Shown piece by piece: positions 55,401 to 64,000 of a stretch of DNA of 64,000 nt (position 1 is the first letter of the stretch; each line of letters opens with the position of its first letter). The translations under genes were made by a program, and so were the position numbers. The DNA comes from Streptomyces regalis (lineage in GTDB: Bacteria; Actinomycetota; Actinomycetes; Streptomycetales; Streptomycetaceae): contig NZ_LLZG01000364.1 of assembly GCF_001509475.1 (NCBI RefSeq), forward strand, positions 62,001 through 126,000, read 5' to 3'. Below the pieces are notes generated by a model. The model ran no database searches and had not been told where the DNA came from. It was given only the letters and a program-made list of their open reading frames with translations.

Positions 55401-55705
55401 CGGAGGCGAGCGCGGCTCGCCAGCGCCTCAACGCCGTCGCGTCCACCCTCGACGGCTTCGAACTCTCCCGCATCGACCTGGAACAGCGCCGCGAGGGCGA
55501 CGTCCTGGGCCAGGCCCAGTCCGGAGCCCGTACCTCCCTGCGGGTCCTCGCCGTCATCGAGGACGAGGAGATCATCGCCGAGGCGCGGGACGAGGCGGCG
55601 GCGCTGGTGGCGGCGGACCCTGAGCTGACGCAGCTCCCCGGCCTACGGACGGCCCTGGACGCCCTCTTGGACGAGGAAAGGGAGCAGTACTTGGAAAAGG
55701 GGTGA
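52484..55705 (+). CDS. recG: ATP-dependent DNA helicase RecG, interrupted by an in-frame intein
   Basis: 1073 residues from the ATG at 52484 (GTG at 52448 is the alternative). Removing the intein leaves 735 residues, a normal RecG. Order: N-terminal wedge/OB domain (about 1-270), Walker A (GEVGSGK ending at Lys307), intein (308-645), then Thr646 continuing the P-loop. After it come DEQH box VVVDEQHRFG (near 750) and helicase motif VI HQLRGRVGRG (near 952). RecG remodels stalled forks and Holliday junctions. ATP binding needs GK-T joined, so the unspliced precursor should be inactive. A charged insert (KKSGKKKSPEDEAEKR, near 855-870) is usual in actinobacteria. Confidence 0.97.
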   Translation: MDLVPALEEPLKKVLGPPTAKVMAEHLGLHTVGDLLHHYPRRYEERGQLTHLADLPMDEHVTVVAQVADARLHTFASAKAPRGKGQRLEVTITDGSGRLQLVFFGAGVHKPHKELLPGTRAMFAGKVSVFNRRLQLAHPAYELLRGDSDETVETWAGALIPLYPATAKLESWKIGKAIQTVLPRAQEAIDPLPDSLREGRGLVSLPEALLKIHRPHTKADIEDARSRLKWDEAFVLQVALARRRHADAQLPAVARKPKPDGLLTAFDDRLPFTLTEGQEKVSKEIFDDIATEHPMHRLLQGEVGSGKAQPLDSLVLTPSGFRRMGDMSVGDEVVVPNGELALIDGVFPQGERDVWRLVLSDGSSVECDDEHLWIVGTSGGWDRGQAPKIMTTREIRLDTLKADGSSKWHIPSAAPVDLGGDSALPLDPYLFGLLLGDGSFPHDLRLSTIDDETRDAVAAAVAPECRLVPVEGSRCDYTIQLSQRSDGVRTPVIQTLRDLNLWGETSHGTFVPDAFKNTSVKNRLALLQGLLDTDGTVHADGMGLSLRTASRRLADDVAWLVRSLGGRARVLPKRAEFDVSVALPDDYAPFRLTRKTERVRRRPKNHTFLRGIRAVEYVGRKPAQCISVAHPSHAYITDNFTVTHNTMVALRAMLAVVDAGGQAAMLAPTEVLAQQHHRSIVEMMGELAEGGMLGGAEQATKVVLLTGSMGAAARRQALLDLVTAEAGIVIGTHALIEDKVQFHDLGLVVVDEQHRFGVEQRDALRGKGKQPPHLLVMTATPIPRTVAMTVFGDLETSVLDQLPAGRSPIATHVVPAADKPHFLARAWERVREEVANGHQAYVVCPRIGDEEDDPKKSGKKKSPEDEAEKRPPLAVLEVADQLAKGPLQGLSVEILHGRMHPDDKDAVMRRFAAGDTDVLVATTVIEVGVNVPNATAMVIMDADRFGVSQLHQLRGRVGRGSAPGLCLLVTEMPEASAARQRLNAVASTLDGFELSRIDLEQRREGDVLGQAQSGARTSLRVLAVIEDEEIIAEARDEAAALVAADPELTQLPGLRTALDALLDEEREQYLEKG
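53405..54418 (+). mobile_element. Class 3 intein with LAGLIDADG homing endonuclease, inserted in the RecG Walker A motif
   Basis: 338 residues in frame, from Ala1 (GCG after the Lys codon of GSGK) to Asn338, followed by the extein Thr. Block A starts AQPLDSLVLTPSGFRRMGDM with Ala in place of Cys/Ser. Block B contains ECDDEHLW with His64 and Trp66. Block F contains Cys318 in AQCISVAHPSHAYITDN. Block G ends FTVTHN with Thr336, His337 and Asn338. Trp(B:12), Cys(F:4) and Thr(G:5) form the class 3 triplet, in which Cys318 makes the first branched intermediate. Two LAGLIDADG motifs, LFGLLLGDG (Asp130) and LLQGLLDTDG (Asp227), mark a DOD endonuclease. Third-position GC is lower than in the flanking exteins. 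Confidence 0.95.
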
Positions 55706-55786
55706 GGGAGACTCCTCAGGGGCGCGGGGCTGTAATCCATATGCGGCTACCGCCGCGCGGGCGCGACCAGCCACACTGAGACCTAA

Positions 55787-56905
<1,119 letters not shown>

Positions 56906-56963
56906 TGGGGCTACAGTCGTCCCGTCCGTCTCCTTCACAGCTGTAGAGAGTGGCGAGCACACG

Positions 56964-58043
56964 GTGGACGTACAGAAGAAGCTCGACGAGATCGTCGCGG
57001 CCGTCTCGGGTGCCCGGTCGATGCCCATGTCGGCCTCGTGCGTGGTCAACCGAGCCGACCTGCTCTCGATGCTCGAAGAGGTCCGCGAGGCCCTGCCCGG
57101 CTCCCTCGCCCAGGCCCAGGAGCTGATCGGCGACCGCGAGCAGATGGTCGAGCAGGCCCGTCAGGAGGCCGAGCGGATCATCCACTCCGCGCACGCCGAG
57201 CGCGGCTCCCTGATCTCCGACACGGAGGTCGCCCGCCGCTCCCAGGCCGAGGCCGACCGCATCCTCGCCGAGGCCCGCAAGGAGGCCGAGGAGATCGTCG
57301 CGGAGGCCGACGACTACGTCGACTCCAAGCTCGCCAACTTCGAGGTCGTCCTCACCAAGACCCTCGGTTCCGTCGGCCGCGGCCGCGAGAAGCTCCTCGG
57401 CACCGGCCCCGGCACCGACGAGCAGGGCTACGAGGACGAGGACGCCCCCGAGCGCAGCCACGACCCCGAGACCCTGCGCCGCACCGCCGACGAGTACGTC
57501 GACGTCAAGCTCGGCGCCTTCGAGGCGGTCCTGGCCAAGACCCTGGAGGCCGTCGGCCGCGGCCGCCAGAAGCTGCACGGCCGTATCGCCACGGACGACC
57601 TCGGCGCCCTCGCCGACGACATGAGCACGGTCCAGCACTCCAGCGACGCCGACTACCTGGCCGACCTCGCCGCCCTCGCCGAGCGGGACGCCCCGTCAGC
57701 CCCCGCCGAGCAGCCCGCCCAGCAACAGCAGCAGTACGACCAGCAGGCGGCCGTGCAGCCGGCGTACGGCTACCAGCAGCAGAACGCGGATCCGTACGGC
57801 GGCTACCAGCAGGGCTACGGCGGTCAGCAGGACCCGTACGGCTACCAGCAGGCCGACCCCTACGCCTACCAGGGCTACGCCCCCCAGCAGGCCGCCTACG
57901 ACCCGAACCAGGCCCAGCAGCAGGCCGCGCAGCAGACCTCGCAGGGCGACCAGGGCTACGCCCTCGACGAGACCAGCCTCTTCGACACCAGCATGATCAG
58001 CGCGGAGCAGTTGCGGGCCTACGAGCAGGGGCGAGGCCAGTAA
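56964..58043 (+). CDS. DivIVA-like coiled-coil protein with Gln/Tyr-rich tail
   Basis: 359 residues from GTG. The N-terminus MDVQKKLDEIVAAVSGAR...NRADLLSMLEEVREALP precedes a long coiled coil (about 40-125) with ELIGDREQMVEQARQEAERI. It ends in two related units, ADDYVDSKLANFEVVLTKTL and ADEYVDVKLGAFEAVLAKTL. The last 130 residues are disordered, rich in QQ, GY and DPYGGYQQ. Annotated in relatives as cell-division initiation or ATP synthase b-like. I infer a cytoskeletal or membrane-curvature role, not shown. Confidence 0.88.
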   Translation: MDVQKKLDEIVAAVSGARSMPMSASCVVNRADLLSMLEEVREALPGSLAQAQELIGDREQMVEQARQEAERIIHSAHAERGSLISDTEVARRSQAEADRILAEARKEAEEIVAEADDYVDSKLANFEVVLTKTLGSVGRGREKLLGTGPGTDEQGYEDEDAPERSHDPETLRRTADEYVDVKLGAFEAVLAKTLEAVGRGRQKLHGRIATDDLGALADDMSTVQHSSDADYLADLAALAERDAPSAPAEQPAQQQQQYDQQAAVQPAYGYQQQNADPYGGYQQGYGGQQDPYGYQQADPYAYQGYAPQQAAYDPNQAQQQAAQQTSQGDQGYALDETSLFDTSMISAEQLRAYEQGRGQ

Positions 58044-58181
58044 GGGGCCACCGGATTGGGCCGTGAGCGAAAGGTCCAGTATCCTGGCTCTTCGGTCGCG
58101 TGTACGTCCGCGATCAACGCTGCCCGGGAACACCGCAGGGCAGCAACCCTCTGAGCTCAGTAGATCGAAAGCAGGAATGGC

Positions 58182-58826
58182 GTGACAGCCCGCCTCGACC
58201 ACCGCAACCCTCTCGTGTTCGACACACACGAGCTGGGCCGGCGGCCCGGTGCGCTGCAGCGCCTGACCCGCACGGTCGACGCTCCCAAGGACTTCGGTAT
58301 CCAGGGAGTCATCGGAGTGCCGGAAGGCGCCCCGGTGGAGCTCGAGCTCCGACTCGAGTCGGTCATGGAAGGTGTGCTTGTCACAGGCACCGGCCGTGCA
58401 CAGGCCGAGGGGGAGTGCGTAAGGTGTCTGGAGCCGCTTCAGCTCGACGTCGAAGCGGACTTCCAGGAGATGTTCTCGTACCCTGACGCCGATGATCGGG
58501 GCCGTCACCACCACGGTGCGGAACCCGGCGACGACGCCGAGGACGACGAGGACAGGCTCTTTCTCGAGGACGGCCTGTTCGACCTCGAATCCGTGCTGCG
58601 CGATGCGGTGGTGCTCGCACTGCCGATGCAGCCGGTGTGCCAGGAAGACTGCCCGGGACTGTGCGCCGAGTGCGGCGCACGCCTCGCGGACGACCCGGAC
58701 CACCACCATGACGCCGTCGACATCCGTTGGGCGGCACTGCAGGGACTCGCCGGTTCACTCGAAGACGGCGAGAAGGACGAGATGAGCGGCGCCGAACCGG
58801 GCGTCGACGAGAAGCAGGAGAAGTAG
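58182..58826 (+). CDS. DUF177/YceD family protein
   Basis: 214 residues from GTG. The YceD core has [27 protein letters not shown], then CVRC and [16 protein letters not shown], a likely zinc site. YceD genes sit directly upstream of rpmF in most bacteria and are linked to 23S rRNA or ribosome assembly. Spacing to rpmF is two bases. Acidic insert (DDAEDDEDR) and C-terminal tail are actinobacterial features. Confidence 0.94.
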   Translation: MTARLDHRNPLVFDTHELGRRPGALQRLTRTVDAPKDFGIQGVIGVPEGAPVELELRLESVMEGVLVTGTGRAQAEGECVRCLEPLQLDVEADFQEMFSYPDADDRGRHHHGAEPGDDAEDDEDRLFLEDGLFDLESVLRDAVVLALPMQPVCQEDCPGLCAECGARLADDPDHHHDAVDIRWAALQGLAGSLEDGEKDEMSGAEPGVDEKQEK

Positions 58827-58828
58827 CC

Positions 58829-59002
58829 GTGGCTGTTCCGAAGCGGAAGATGTCGCGCAGCAACACGCGCCACCGCCGGTCGCAGTGGAAGGCTGCGGTC
58901 CCCACTCTGGTTGCGTGCGAGCGCTGCCACGAGCCCAAGCAGCAGCACATCGCGTGCCCGTCGTGCGGCACCTACAACAAGCGCCAGGTCCTCGAGGTCT
59001 GA
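58829..59002 (+). CDS. rpmF: Ribosomal protein bL32
   Basis: 57 residues from [24 protein letters not shown] is the L32 signature. CERC and CPSC form the zinc ribbon, so this is the C+ paralogue. Between DUF177 and rnc, the conserved bacterial order. Confidence 0.97.
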   Translation: MAVPKRKMSRSNTRHRRSQWKAAVPTLVACERCHEPKQQHIACPSCGTYNKRQVLEV

Positions 59003-59009
59003 GCGGCTG

Positions 59010-59828
59010 GTGAGAGGCACTGTGTCCACGCCGAAGAAGAACGCAGCGGACAACACAGCCTCGTCCCACACGCTGTTGGAAGGGCGGCTCGGGTACAAGC
59101 TCGAGTCCGCCCTTCTGGTGCGTGCGCTGACCCACCGTTCCTACGCATACGAGAACGGCGGTCTGCCCACCAACGAGCGCCTGGAGTTCCTCGGGGACTC
59201 CGTCCTCGGCCTCGTGGTCACGGACACGCTGTACCGCACCCACCCCGACCTGCCCGAAGGCCAGCTGGCCAAGCTGCGGGCCGCGGTGGTCAACTCGCGT
59301 GCGCTGGCGGAGGTCGGTCGCGGCCTTGACCTTGGCTCCTTCATCCGGCTCGGCCGCGGTGAAGAGGGCACGGGCGGCCGGGACAAGGCGTCCATCCTCG
59401 CCGACACCCTGGAAGCGGTGATCGGCGCGGTCTATCTCGACCAGGGCCTGGACTCGGCGGCGGAGCTGGTACACCGCCTGTTCGACCCCCTGATCGAGAA
59501 GTCCTCGAACCTCGGAGCCGGCCTGGACTGGAAGACCAGTCTCCAGGAGCTCACCGCGACCGAAGGCCTCGGAGTCCCCGAGTACCTGGTCACGGAGACC
59601 GGCCCCGACCACGAGAAGACCTTCACTGCTGCCGCCCGCGTCGGAGGCGTCTCGTACGGCACCGGCACCGGCCGCAGCAAGAAGGAGGCGGAGCAGCAGG
59701 CCGCGGAATCCGCGTGGCGGTCCATCAAGGCCGCAGCGGAGGAGCGCGCCAAGAAGGCGAAGGCGGCAGCCGAAGCCGCCGAGCCCGACGCTGACGCTGA
59801 CGCCGACGCGTCATCGGCCTCCGCCTGA
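59010..59828 (+). CDS. rnc: Ribonuclease III (AbsB)
   Basis: 272 residues from GTG at 59010; GTG at 59022 with GAGAGG upstream is equally possible. The RNase III signature [13 protein letters not shown] is near residue 49, with the second metal site in [13 protein letters not shown]. The C-terminal double-stranded RNA-binding domain (about 170-240) has DWKTSLQEL and [16 protein letters not shown]. An Ala/Asp/Lys-rich tail ends the protein. In S. coelicolor this gene is absB, a global regulator of antibiotic production through RNA processing. Confidence 0.97.
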   Translation: MRGTVSTPKKNAADNTASSHTLLEGRLGYKLESALLVRALTHRSYAYENGGLPTNERLEFLGDSVLGLVVTDTLYRTHPDLPEGQLAKLRAAVVNSRALAEVGRGLDLGSFIRLGRGEEGTGGRDKASILADTLEAVIGAVYLDQGLDSAAELVHRLFDPLIEKSSNLGAGLDWKTSLQELTATEGLGVPEYLVTETGPDHEKTFTAAARVGGVSYGTGTGRSKKEAEQQAAESAWRSIKAAAEERAKKAKAAAEAAEPDADADADASSASA

Positions 59829-59922
59829 CCGGAACAGCGCGATCCGAGCGCCCGTGCCTGCCCTGGGCCGGGCGCTCGGCTCATATCCTGAGTCGTAGGA
59901 ACACGGGGAGTACGGGGGAGCC

Positions 59923-60783
59923 ATGCCCGAGTTGCCCGAGGTCGAGGTCGTCCGACGCGGTCTGGAGCGGTGGGTCGCCCATCGCACTGTCGCCGACGCC
60001 GAGGTGCTGCACCCGCGTGCCGTACGCCGCCATGTCGCGGGCGCGGACGACTTCGCGCACCGCCTCAAGGGCCACCGCATCGGCACGCCGAGCCGTCGCG
60101 GCAAGTACCTGTGGCTGCCCCTGGAGGACACGGAGCAGTCGATCCTGGCCCACCTCGGGATGAGCGGCCAGCTGCTGATGCAGCCGCAGAGCGTGCCCGA
60201 CGAGAAGCACCTCAGGATCCGCGTGCGCTTCGCGGACGTGCTCGGCACCGAACTGCGCTTCGTGGACCAACGCACCTTCGGCGGCCTGTCGTTGCACGAC
60301 AACACCCACGGCGGCCTGCCCGACGTCATCGCGCACATCGCCCGCGATCCCCTCGACCCGCTCTTCGACGACGAGGCCTTCCACCAGGCTCTGCGCCGCA
60401 AGCGCACGACGATCAAACGGGCCTTGCTCGACCAGTCGTTGATCAGCGGTGTCGGCAACATCTACGCGGACGAGGCCCTGTGGCGCACCCGCCTCCACTA
60501 CGACCGCCCGACGGCGACCTTCACCCGCCCGCGCACCCTCGAACTCCTGGGCCACGTAAGGGACGTGATGAACGCCGCCCTCGCGGTGGGCGGCACCAGC
60601 TTCGACAGCCTGTACGTCAACGTCAACGGCGAGTCGGGCTACTTCGACCGATCGCTGGACGCGTACGGCCGTGAAGGGCTGCCGTGCAAGCGGTGCGGTA
60701 CGCCGATGCGCCGGCGGCCCTGGATGAACCGGTCCAGCTACTTCTGCCCGAAGTGTCAGCGGGCGCCGCGCGTCTCGTCGTAG
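59923..60783 (+). CDS. mutM: Formamidopyrimidine-DNA glycosylase
   Basis: 286 residues. MPELPEVE gives catalytic Pro2 and Glu3. The Lys of the RGKYLWLPL loop, [15 protein letters not shown] (H2TH motif near 170-184) and a zinc finger CKRC...CPKC at the end are all present. It removes oxidised purines such as 8-oxoguanine and nicks the DNA. Start ATG follows GGGGAG. The 3' end overlaps the convergent hxlR-type gene by 28 bases. Confidence 0.97.
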   Translation: MPELPEVEVVRRGLERWVAHRTVADAEVLHPRAVRRHVAGADDFAHRLKGHRIGTPSRRGKYLWLPLEDTEQSILAHLGMSGQLLMQPQSVPDEKHLRIRVRFADVLGTELRFVDQRTFGGLSLHDNTHGGLPDVIAHIARDPLDPLFDDEAFHQALRRKRTTIKRALLDQSLISGVGNIYADEALWRTRLHYDRPTATFTRPRTLELLGHVRDVMNAALAVGGTSFDSLYVNVNGESGYFDRSLDAYGREGLPCKRCGTPMRRRPWMNRSSYFCPKCQRAPRVSS

Positions 60784-61157
60784 TGCTGACGTGCCGCGAG
60801 CACGTCGTCCATCCGGCCCTCCACGAAGTGGATGAGGCTCAGCAGCCGCTCGGCGACGTCACGGCCCAGCGGCGTCAGCTCGTAGTCCACGCGGGGCGGA
60901 TTGGTCGGCTGGGCCTCGCGGTGCACCAGGCCGTCGCGCTCCAGGGCGTGCAGTGTCTGGGACAGCATCTTCTCGCTGACGCCGTCGACACGGCGGCGCA
61001 GCTCGTTGAAGCGCAGCGAGCCCTCGTACAGGGCGCCCAGCGTGAGTCCGCCCCAGCGGCCCGTGACGTGCTCCAGTGTGCCGCGCGAGGGACAGGCCTT
61101 GGCGAACACGTCGTACGGGAGGTTCTGCGCCTCCGTGCGCTCCTGCGTGGTGTCCAT
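60756..61157 (-). CDS. HxlR family transcriptional regulator
   Basis: 133 residues. HxlR-type winged helix: [67 protein letters not shown] single Cys (near residue 22) is at the position used for redox or aldehyde sensing in HypR/YodB-type members. It is divergent from a flavodoxin-like quinone reductase gene with an operator-like dyad between, so it is probably an electrophile or quinone sensor controlling that gene. Confidence 0.94.
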   Translation of the reverse strand: MDTTQERTEAQNLPYDVFAKACPSRGTLEHVTGRWGGLTLGALYEGSLRFNELRRRVDGVSEKMLSQTLHALERDGLVHREAQPTNPPRVDYELTPLGRDVAERLLSLIHFVEGRMDDVLAARQHYDETRGAR

Positions 61158-61196
61158 ATCTCAAGCGTACGCGAATGCAGCGCTAACCGGCAGATT

Positions 61197-61217
61197 GCAC
61201 TACCTAAAAGTTAGTGC
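61197..61217. promoter_or_regulatory. HxlR-type operator dyad
   Basis: GCACTA-N9-TAGTGC with CCT/AGT-like inner symmetry, in the AT-rich core of the divergent intergenic region. The layout is close to known HxlR-family sites. Confidence 0.55.
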
Positions 61218-61264
61218 TTTCCTTTCGTTATCACCAGTGAGCTGCCTATCTCAGGAGTACGTAC

Positions 61265-61852
61265 GTGACCACCCCTGTTGTCTCCATCGCCTACCACTCC
61301 GGCTACGGCCACACCGCCGTCATCGCCGAGGCCGTCCGATCGGGTGCCGTCGAGGCCGGTGCCGAGGTGCACCTGATCAAGGTGGACGAGATCACCGAGG
61401 AGCAGTGGGCGACCCTCGACGGCTCGGATGCCATCGTGTTCGGTTCGCCGACCTACATGGGCACCGCGTCCGGCGCCTTCCACGTCTTCGCGGAGGCCAC
61501 CTCGAAGCGCTGGGCCGAGCAGGCCTGGACCGACAAGCTGGCCGCCGGCTTCACCAACTCCGCCTCCAAGAGCGGCGACAAGCTGCACACCCTGCAGTTC
61601 TTCCAGATCCTGGCCGCCCAGCTCGGCATGCACTGGATCAACCTCGGCCTGCTCCCCGGCTGGAACAACAGCGCTGGCTCCGAGAACGACCTCAACCGCC
61701 TCGGCGTCTTCGCCGGCGCCGCCGCCCAGACCAACGCCGACCAGGGCCCGGAGGCCGTCCACAAGGCCGACGTCGCGACGGCCGAGCACCTCGGGCGCCG
61801 GGTGGCCGAGACGGCGAAGGTGTTCGCGCGGGGGCGCGTCGCGGCCGCCTGA
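61265..61852 (+). CDS. Flavodoxin-fold NAD(P)H:quinone oxidoreductase (WrbA-like)
   Basis: 195 residues from GTG. FMN-binding loop YHSGYGHTAVIAEAV (near 10-24), GSPTYMGTASGAFHVF (near 60-75) and a FTNSASKSGDKLHTLQFF region match WrbA/NQO-type proteins. It reduces quinones by two electrons, avoiding semiquinone radicals. The divergent HxlR regulator supports a role in quinone stress. Confidence 0.93.
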   Translation: MTTPVVSIAYHSGYGHTAVIAEAVRSGAVEAGAEVHLIKVDEITEEQWATLDGSDAIVFGSPTYMGTASGAFHVFAEATSKRWAEQAWTDKLAAGFTNSASKSGDKLHTLQFFQILAAQLGMHWINLGLLPGWNNSAGSENDLNRLGVFAGAAAQTNADQGPEAVHKADVATAEHLGRRVAETAKVFARGRVAAA

Positions 61853-61863
61853 GTCGCGCCGTA

Positions 61864-62193
61864 ATGAACTGGGTGCGCAGGGACGGGTACGAGATCTGCT
61901 TCGTCGCGGGCGCGGGGGAGGACCTCGACGAGGTCGGCGATGTCGACATGTGGGTGACGTTCGCCGACGGACAGCGCTGGTCCGGGACCGTCTTCACCCT
62001 CGACGAGGCGCGCCGCCTGATGGACCGCTGGAAGGACGCCGGGGAATGTCTCGGCGGCCGGTACTTCTACGGCTGGGACAACCTGATGGTCCGGGACCCG
62101 GGCATCCCCGCCATGGTCCAGGTCATCGACGACCTCGTCGCCACCGGCGACTACCGGTCGGCCCTGCGCCCTGTGGGCCTCGCCGAGGACTGA
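61864..62193 (+). CDS. Small conserved hypothetical protein
   Basis: 109 residues from the ATG 12 bases after the quinone reductase stop. The sequence (MNWVRRDGYEICFVAGAGEDLDEVGDVDMWVTFADGQRWSGTVFTLDEARRLMDRWKDAGECLGGRYFYGWDNLMVRDPG) is globular alpha/beta with many acidic and aromatic residues and no signal peptide. It probably shares the transcript of the preceding gene. Function unknown. Confidence 0.85.
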   Translation: MNWVRRDGYEICFVAGAGEDLDEVGDVDMWVTFADGQRWSGTVFTLDEARRLMDRWKDAGECLGGRYFYGWDNLMVRDPGIPAMVQVIDDLVATGDYRSALRPVGLAED

Positions 62194-62200
62194 CAGCCGG

Positions 62201-63361
62201 TCAGTAGCCGAAGTCCTGCGTCCACCAGGGCCCGCCGGAGCCGAAGTGCACACCGACCCCCAGCGTCTTGAAGTCGCAGTTCAGGATGTTGGCCTTGTGG
62301 CCCGGGCTGTTCATCCAGGCGTCCATCACCGCGGCCGCGTCGGCCTGGCCGCGGGCTATGTTCTCGCCGCCGAGGTCGGTTATGCCCGCCTTCGCGGCCC
62401 GGTCCCACGGGGAGGCCCCGGTGGGGTCGGTGTGGTCGAAGAAGCCGCGCTCGGCCATGTCCTCGCTGAAGTCCTGGGCCAGATCGGCCAGTGAGCTGTT
62501 GGCGGCGACCGCGCTGCAGCCCACCTGGGCGCGCTCGTCGTTGACGAGGCTCAGCACCTCGGCCGCGGCGGCGGTCTCCGCGGACACCGTCACGGGGGCG
62601 CGGGTCTTCTCCTTCTCGGGCGCCTTCGTCGCCGTACGCGAAGGGGTTTCCTTCGGCTTCTGGCTGGGCGTGGCCGACGGCTTCTTCGACGGGGTCTTCG
62701 TCGGCGCGGCCGACGAGGTCGACGGGGACGGCGAGGCGGGCCGCTGGACGTCGCGGCTCGTCGAGCCGCCGTCGGCGTGGCTGTCGGCGCTGCCGGACGT
62801 GCCGCCCTGCTCGCTCGGGGCGTTGGTCGGGGTGTCGGCGGCCTGCACCTTGTCCGCGGCGCCCGAACCGCCGAGCTGGTAGTTTTCGATGCCGGGTATC
62901 GCGCCGGTGGTGACCGCGACCGTGCCCAGGGCGACCGCCGCGGAGACGCCGAGCAGCCCGGTCTTCACCGGAGCCACGGCCTTCTTCTTGCGGCGGCGGT
63001 GCGAGCCGCCCGCGGGCTGCCGGGAGCCGCCGGAGGGCGTGAAGCCGTCACTGCGGAGGACTGCGGTGGCCGCACCCGCGGCGGAGCCACTGCCGGATGC
63101 GGCGTCGCTCGGGAAGGTCGTGGGGCCGGTGATCCGGTCGTAGCCGTCGTCCGAGGCGAAGAGGTAGGCGTCGCTCTTCGCGTAGGCCTCGGCGTACGCC
63201 TCCGGATTCAGATACGGCGCGATGCCCATCTGTGTGGGGTGGTCGCCCGTGTGCGAGTCCCGCGGGGCGTGGCCCTCTGTATAGGAGCCGTCCGTATGTG
63301 TGACCCCCGTGGCGCGGCCCGTGGCGGCGCGGCCGGCGGCGGAGCGTCGGTGGCGTCCCAT
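62201..63361 (-). CDS. Membrane-anchored CAP/SCP-domain protein
   Basis: 386 residues. Residues 1-130 are cytoplasmic, disordered and end in a basic RRRKKK stretch. A transmembrane helix (about 133-155) follows, so the C-terminal part is outside. Residues 165-260 are a Ser/Thr/Pro/Lys-rich linker. Residues 265-386 form a CAP domain: VLSLVNDERAQVGCSAVAANSSLADLAQDFSEDMAERGFFDHTDPTG, GENIARG and WMNSPGHKANILN. CAP domains occur in secreted proteins from bacteria to animals, with varied roles. Start ATG at 63361. Confidence 0.93.
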   Translation of the reverse strand: MGRHRRSAAGRAATGRATGVTHTDGSYTEGHAPRDSHTGDHPTQMGIAPYLNPEAYAEAYAKSDAYLFASDDGYDRITGPTTFPSDAASGSGSAAGAATAVLRSDGFTPSGGSRQPAGGSHRRRKKKAVAPVKTGLLGVSAAVALGTVAVTTGAIPGIENYQLGGSGAADKVQAADTPTNAPSEQGGTSGSADSHADGGSTSRDVQRPASPSPSTSSAAPTKTPSKKPSATPSQKPKETPSRTATKAPEKEKTRAPVTVSAETAAAAEVLSLVNDERAQVGCSAVAANSSLADLAQDFSEDMAERGFFDHTDPTGASPWDRAAKAGITDLGGENIARGQADAAAVMDAWMNSPGHKANILNCDFKTLGVGVHFGSGGPWWTQDFGY

Positions 63362-63513
63362 GTTCTGGCCTTCCTCGTCCGTGCGGTCTCAACGTCCTCA
63401 CAGAACTCACTCGATCGTGTGAGTTTCATATGGGATTCATTGGGTGGGGACGGTACCGCATGGCGCCGGAGGAGGAAGTGCCCGAAGAGACATTGGCCCG
63501 TTAGGTTGCACTC

Positions 63514-63795
63514 ATGAGCGAGGATGTACGGCTGGTCGCCTGGGTGCGTGGACGCGTACAAGGCGTGGGTTTTCGCTGGTTCACGCGGGCCAAGGCGCTC
63601 GAGATCGGCGGCCTGAGTGGTTTTGCTCTCAATTTGGACGACGGACGGGTCCAGGTCGTCGCGGAGGGGGCCCGGGACGGCTGCGAGGGGCTGCTGGACT
63701 GGCTCCAGGGTGACGACACGCCCGGGCATGTGGACGGTGTCACCGAGATCTGGGACACACCTCGCGGGGGTTACGACGGCTTCGCCATCCGCTGA
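63514..63795 (+). CDS. acyP: Acylphosphatase
   Basis: 93 residues. [18 protein letters not shown] carries the phosphate-binding loop and catalytic Arg (near residue 21); Asn near 41 in [15 protein letters not shown] is the second catalytic residue. It hydrolyses carboxyl-phosphate bonds such as acetyl phosphate. ATG start. It lies upstream of the smc region in streptomycetes. Confidence 0.96.
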   Translation: MSEDVRLVAWVRGRVQGVGFRWFTRAKALEIGGLSGFALNLDDGRVQVVAEGARDGCEGLLDWLQGDDTPGHVDGVTEIWDTPRGGYDGFAIR

Positions 63796-63870
63796 GCCGG
63801 ATCTGTAAAGCGGCCCCGGCACAAGCGGAGGGACCTGCCACCGGCAACTGCCCCGAGCAGAAAGGAGCAG

Positions 63871-64000
63871 GTGGTTGCCAAGAACCCGGTTGCAGTGGCA
63901 GGCTCCGGCGGTAAGGATGATCGCCACGCCCTGAGGCCCCGCAGGAGTCGCCGCGCCGCCGCTTTCCGGCCGCGCGCCCCCGGGTTGCCCGCCAATACGG
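63871..64000 (+). CDS. Possible start of a hypothetical protein (cut by window end)
   Basis: A GTG at 63871 follows AAAGGAG and opens a frame with no stop to the window end, encoding a very basic N-terminus (MVAKNPVAVAGSGGKDDRHAL then many Arg). Codon bias is partly typical. No family recognised; the frame may also be chance. Confidence 0.35.
   Translation, partial: MVAKNPVAVAGSGGKDDRHALRPRRSRRAAAFRPRAPGLPANT

Overview
The window is chromosomal DNA from a Streptomyces-type actinomycete. The evidence is very high GC with strong third-position GC bias, many GTG and TTG starts, two tandem conservons (cvn), a lysine-rich HupS, propionyl-CoA carboxylase beta/epsilon genes, an ndgR-leuCD locus, and the core block from gpsA to rnc and mutM in the order I recall for S. 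coelicolor. I recognised no transposase, prophage, plasmid or CRISPR array.

Layout. 1-12.2 kb is accessory: a secreted GH3 glycosidase (cut by the window edge), a secreted Gly-rich membrane protein, a trypsin, a DUF485/ActP-type symporter pair, a decayed gene, a YdeI-like protein, YceI, and a secreted polysaccharide lyase family 8 enzyme. 12.3-14.2 kb holds pccB-accE. 14.6-25.2 kb holds two complete four-gene conservons on the minus strand (cvn2, then cvn1); each encodes a sensor-like ATPase, a roadblock protein, a DUF742 protein and a small GTPase. 25.8-31.9 kb holds a small repeat-containing protein, an FAH-family enzyme overlapping gltX, an orphan RelE-like protein, a frameshifted gene, a HAD phosphatase and five tRNA genes (Gln-Glu-Glu-Gln-Glu). 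31.9-37.8 kb holds a MerR/DUF4188 divergent pair, ndgR divergent from leuCD, and hupS. 37.8-44.5 kb holds cofC (with a rare TTA codon), an acyltransferase gene, gpsA, ddlA, a DUF3515 lipoprotein, an Lrp-type RAM protein and thiL-thiD. 44.4-45.0 kb is a scar of two unrelated gene fragments. 45.1-52.3 kb holds rpmB, a FakA-like DAK2 protein, a TPR protein and an Hsp90-family protein. 52.5-61 kb holds recG, rsmD, coaD, a DivIVA-like coiled-coil gene, DUF177, rpmF, rnc and mutM. 60.7-64 kb holds an HxlR/flavodoxin divergent pair, a CAP-domain protein and an acylphosphatase.

The most notable object is a 338-residue intein inside RecG, inserted within the Walker A motif between Lys and Thr. It begins with Ala rather than Cys or Ser and carries the Trp/Cys/Thr triplet of class 3 inteins. 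It also has two LAGLIDADG endonuclease motifs. Helicase activity of RecG should therefore depend on protein splicing.

Other points worth a second look are the Hsp90-TPR operon, the near-identical CvnB and CvnD proteins of the two conservons, the uncharacterised peptide with two ANPxRT motifs, the single TTA codon in cofC, a patch of unusual codons in pccB, and several well-formed operator-like dyads.
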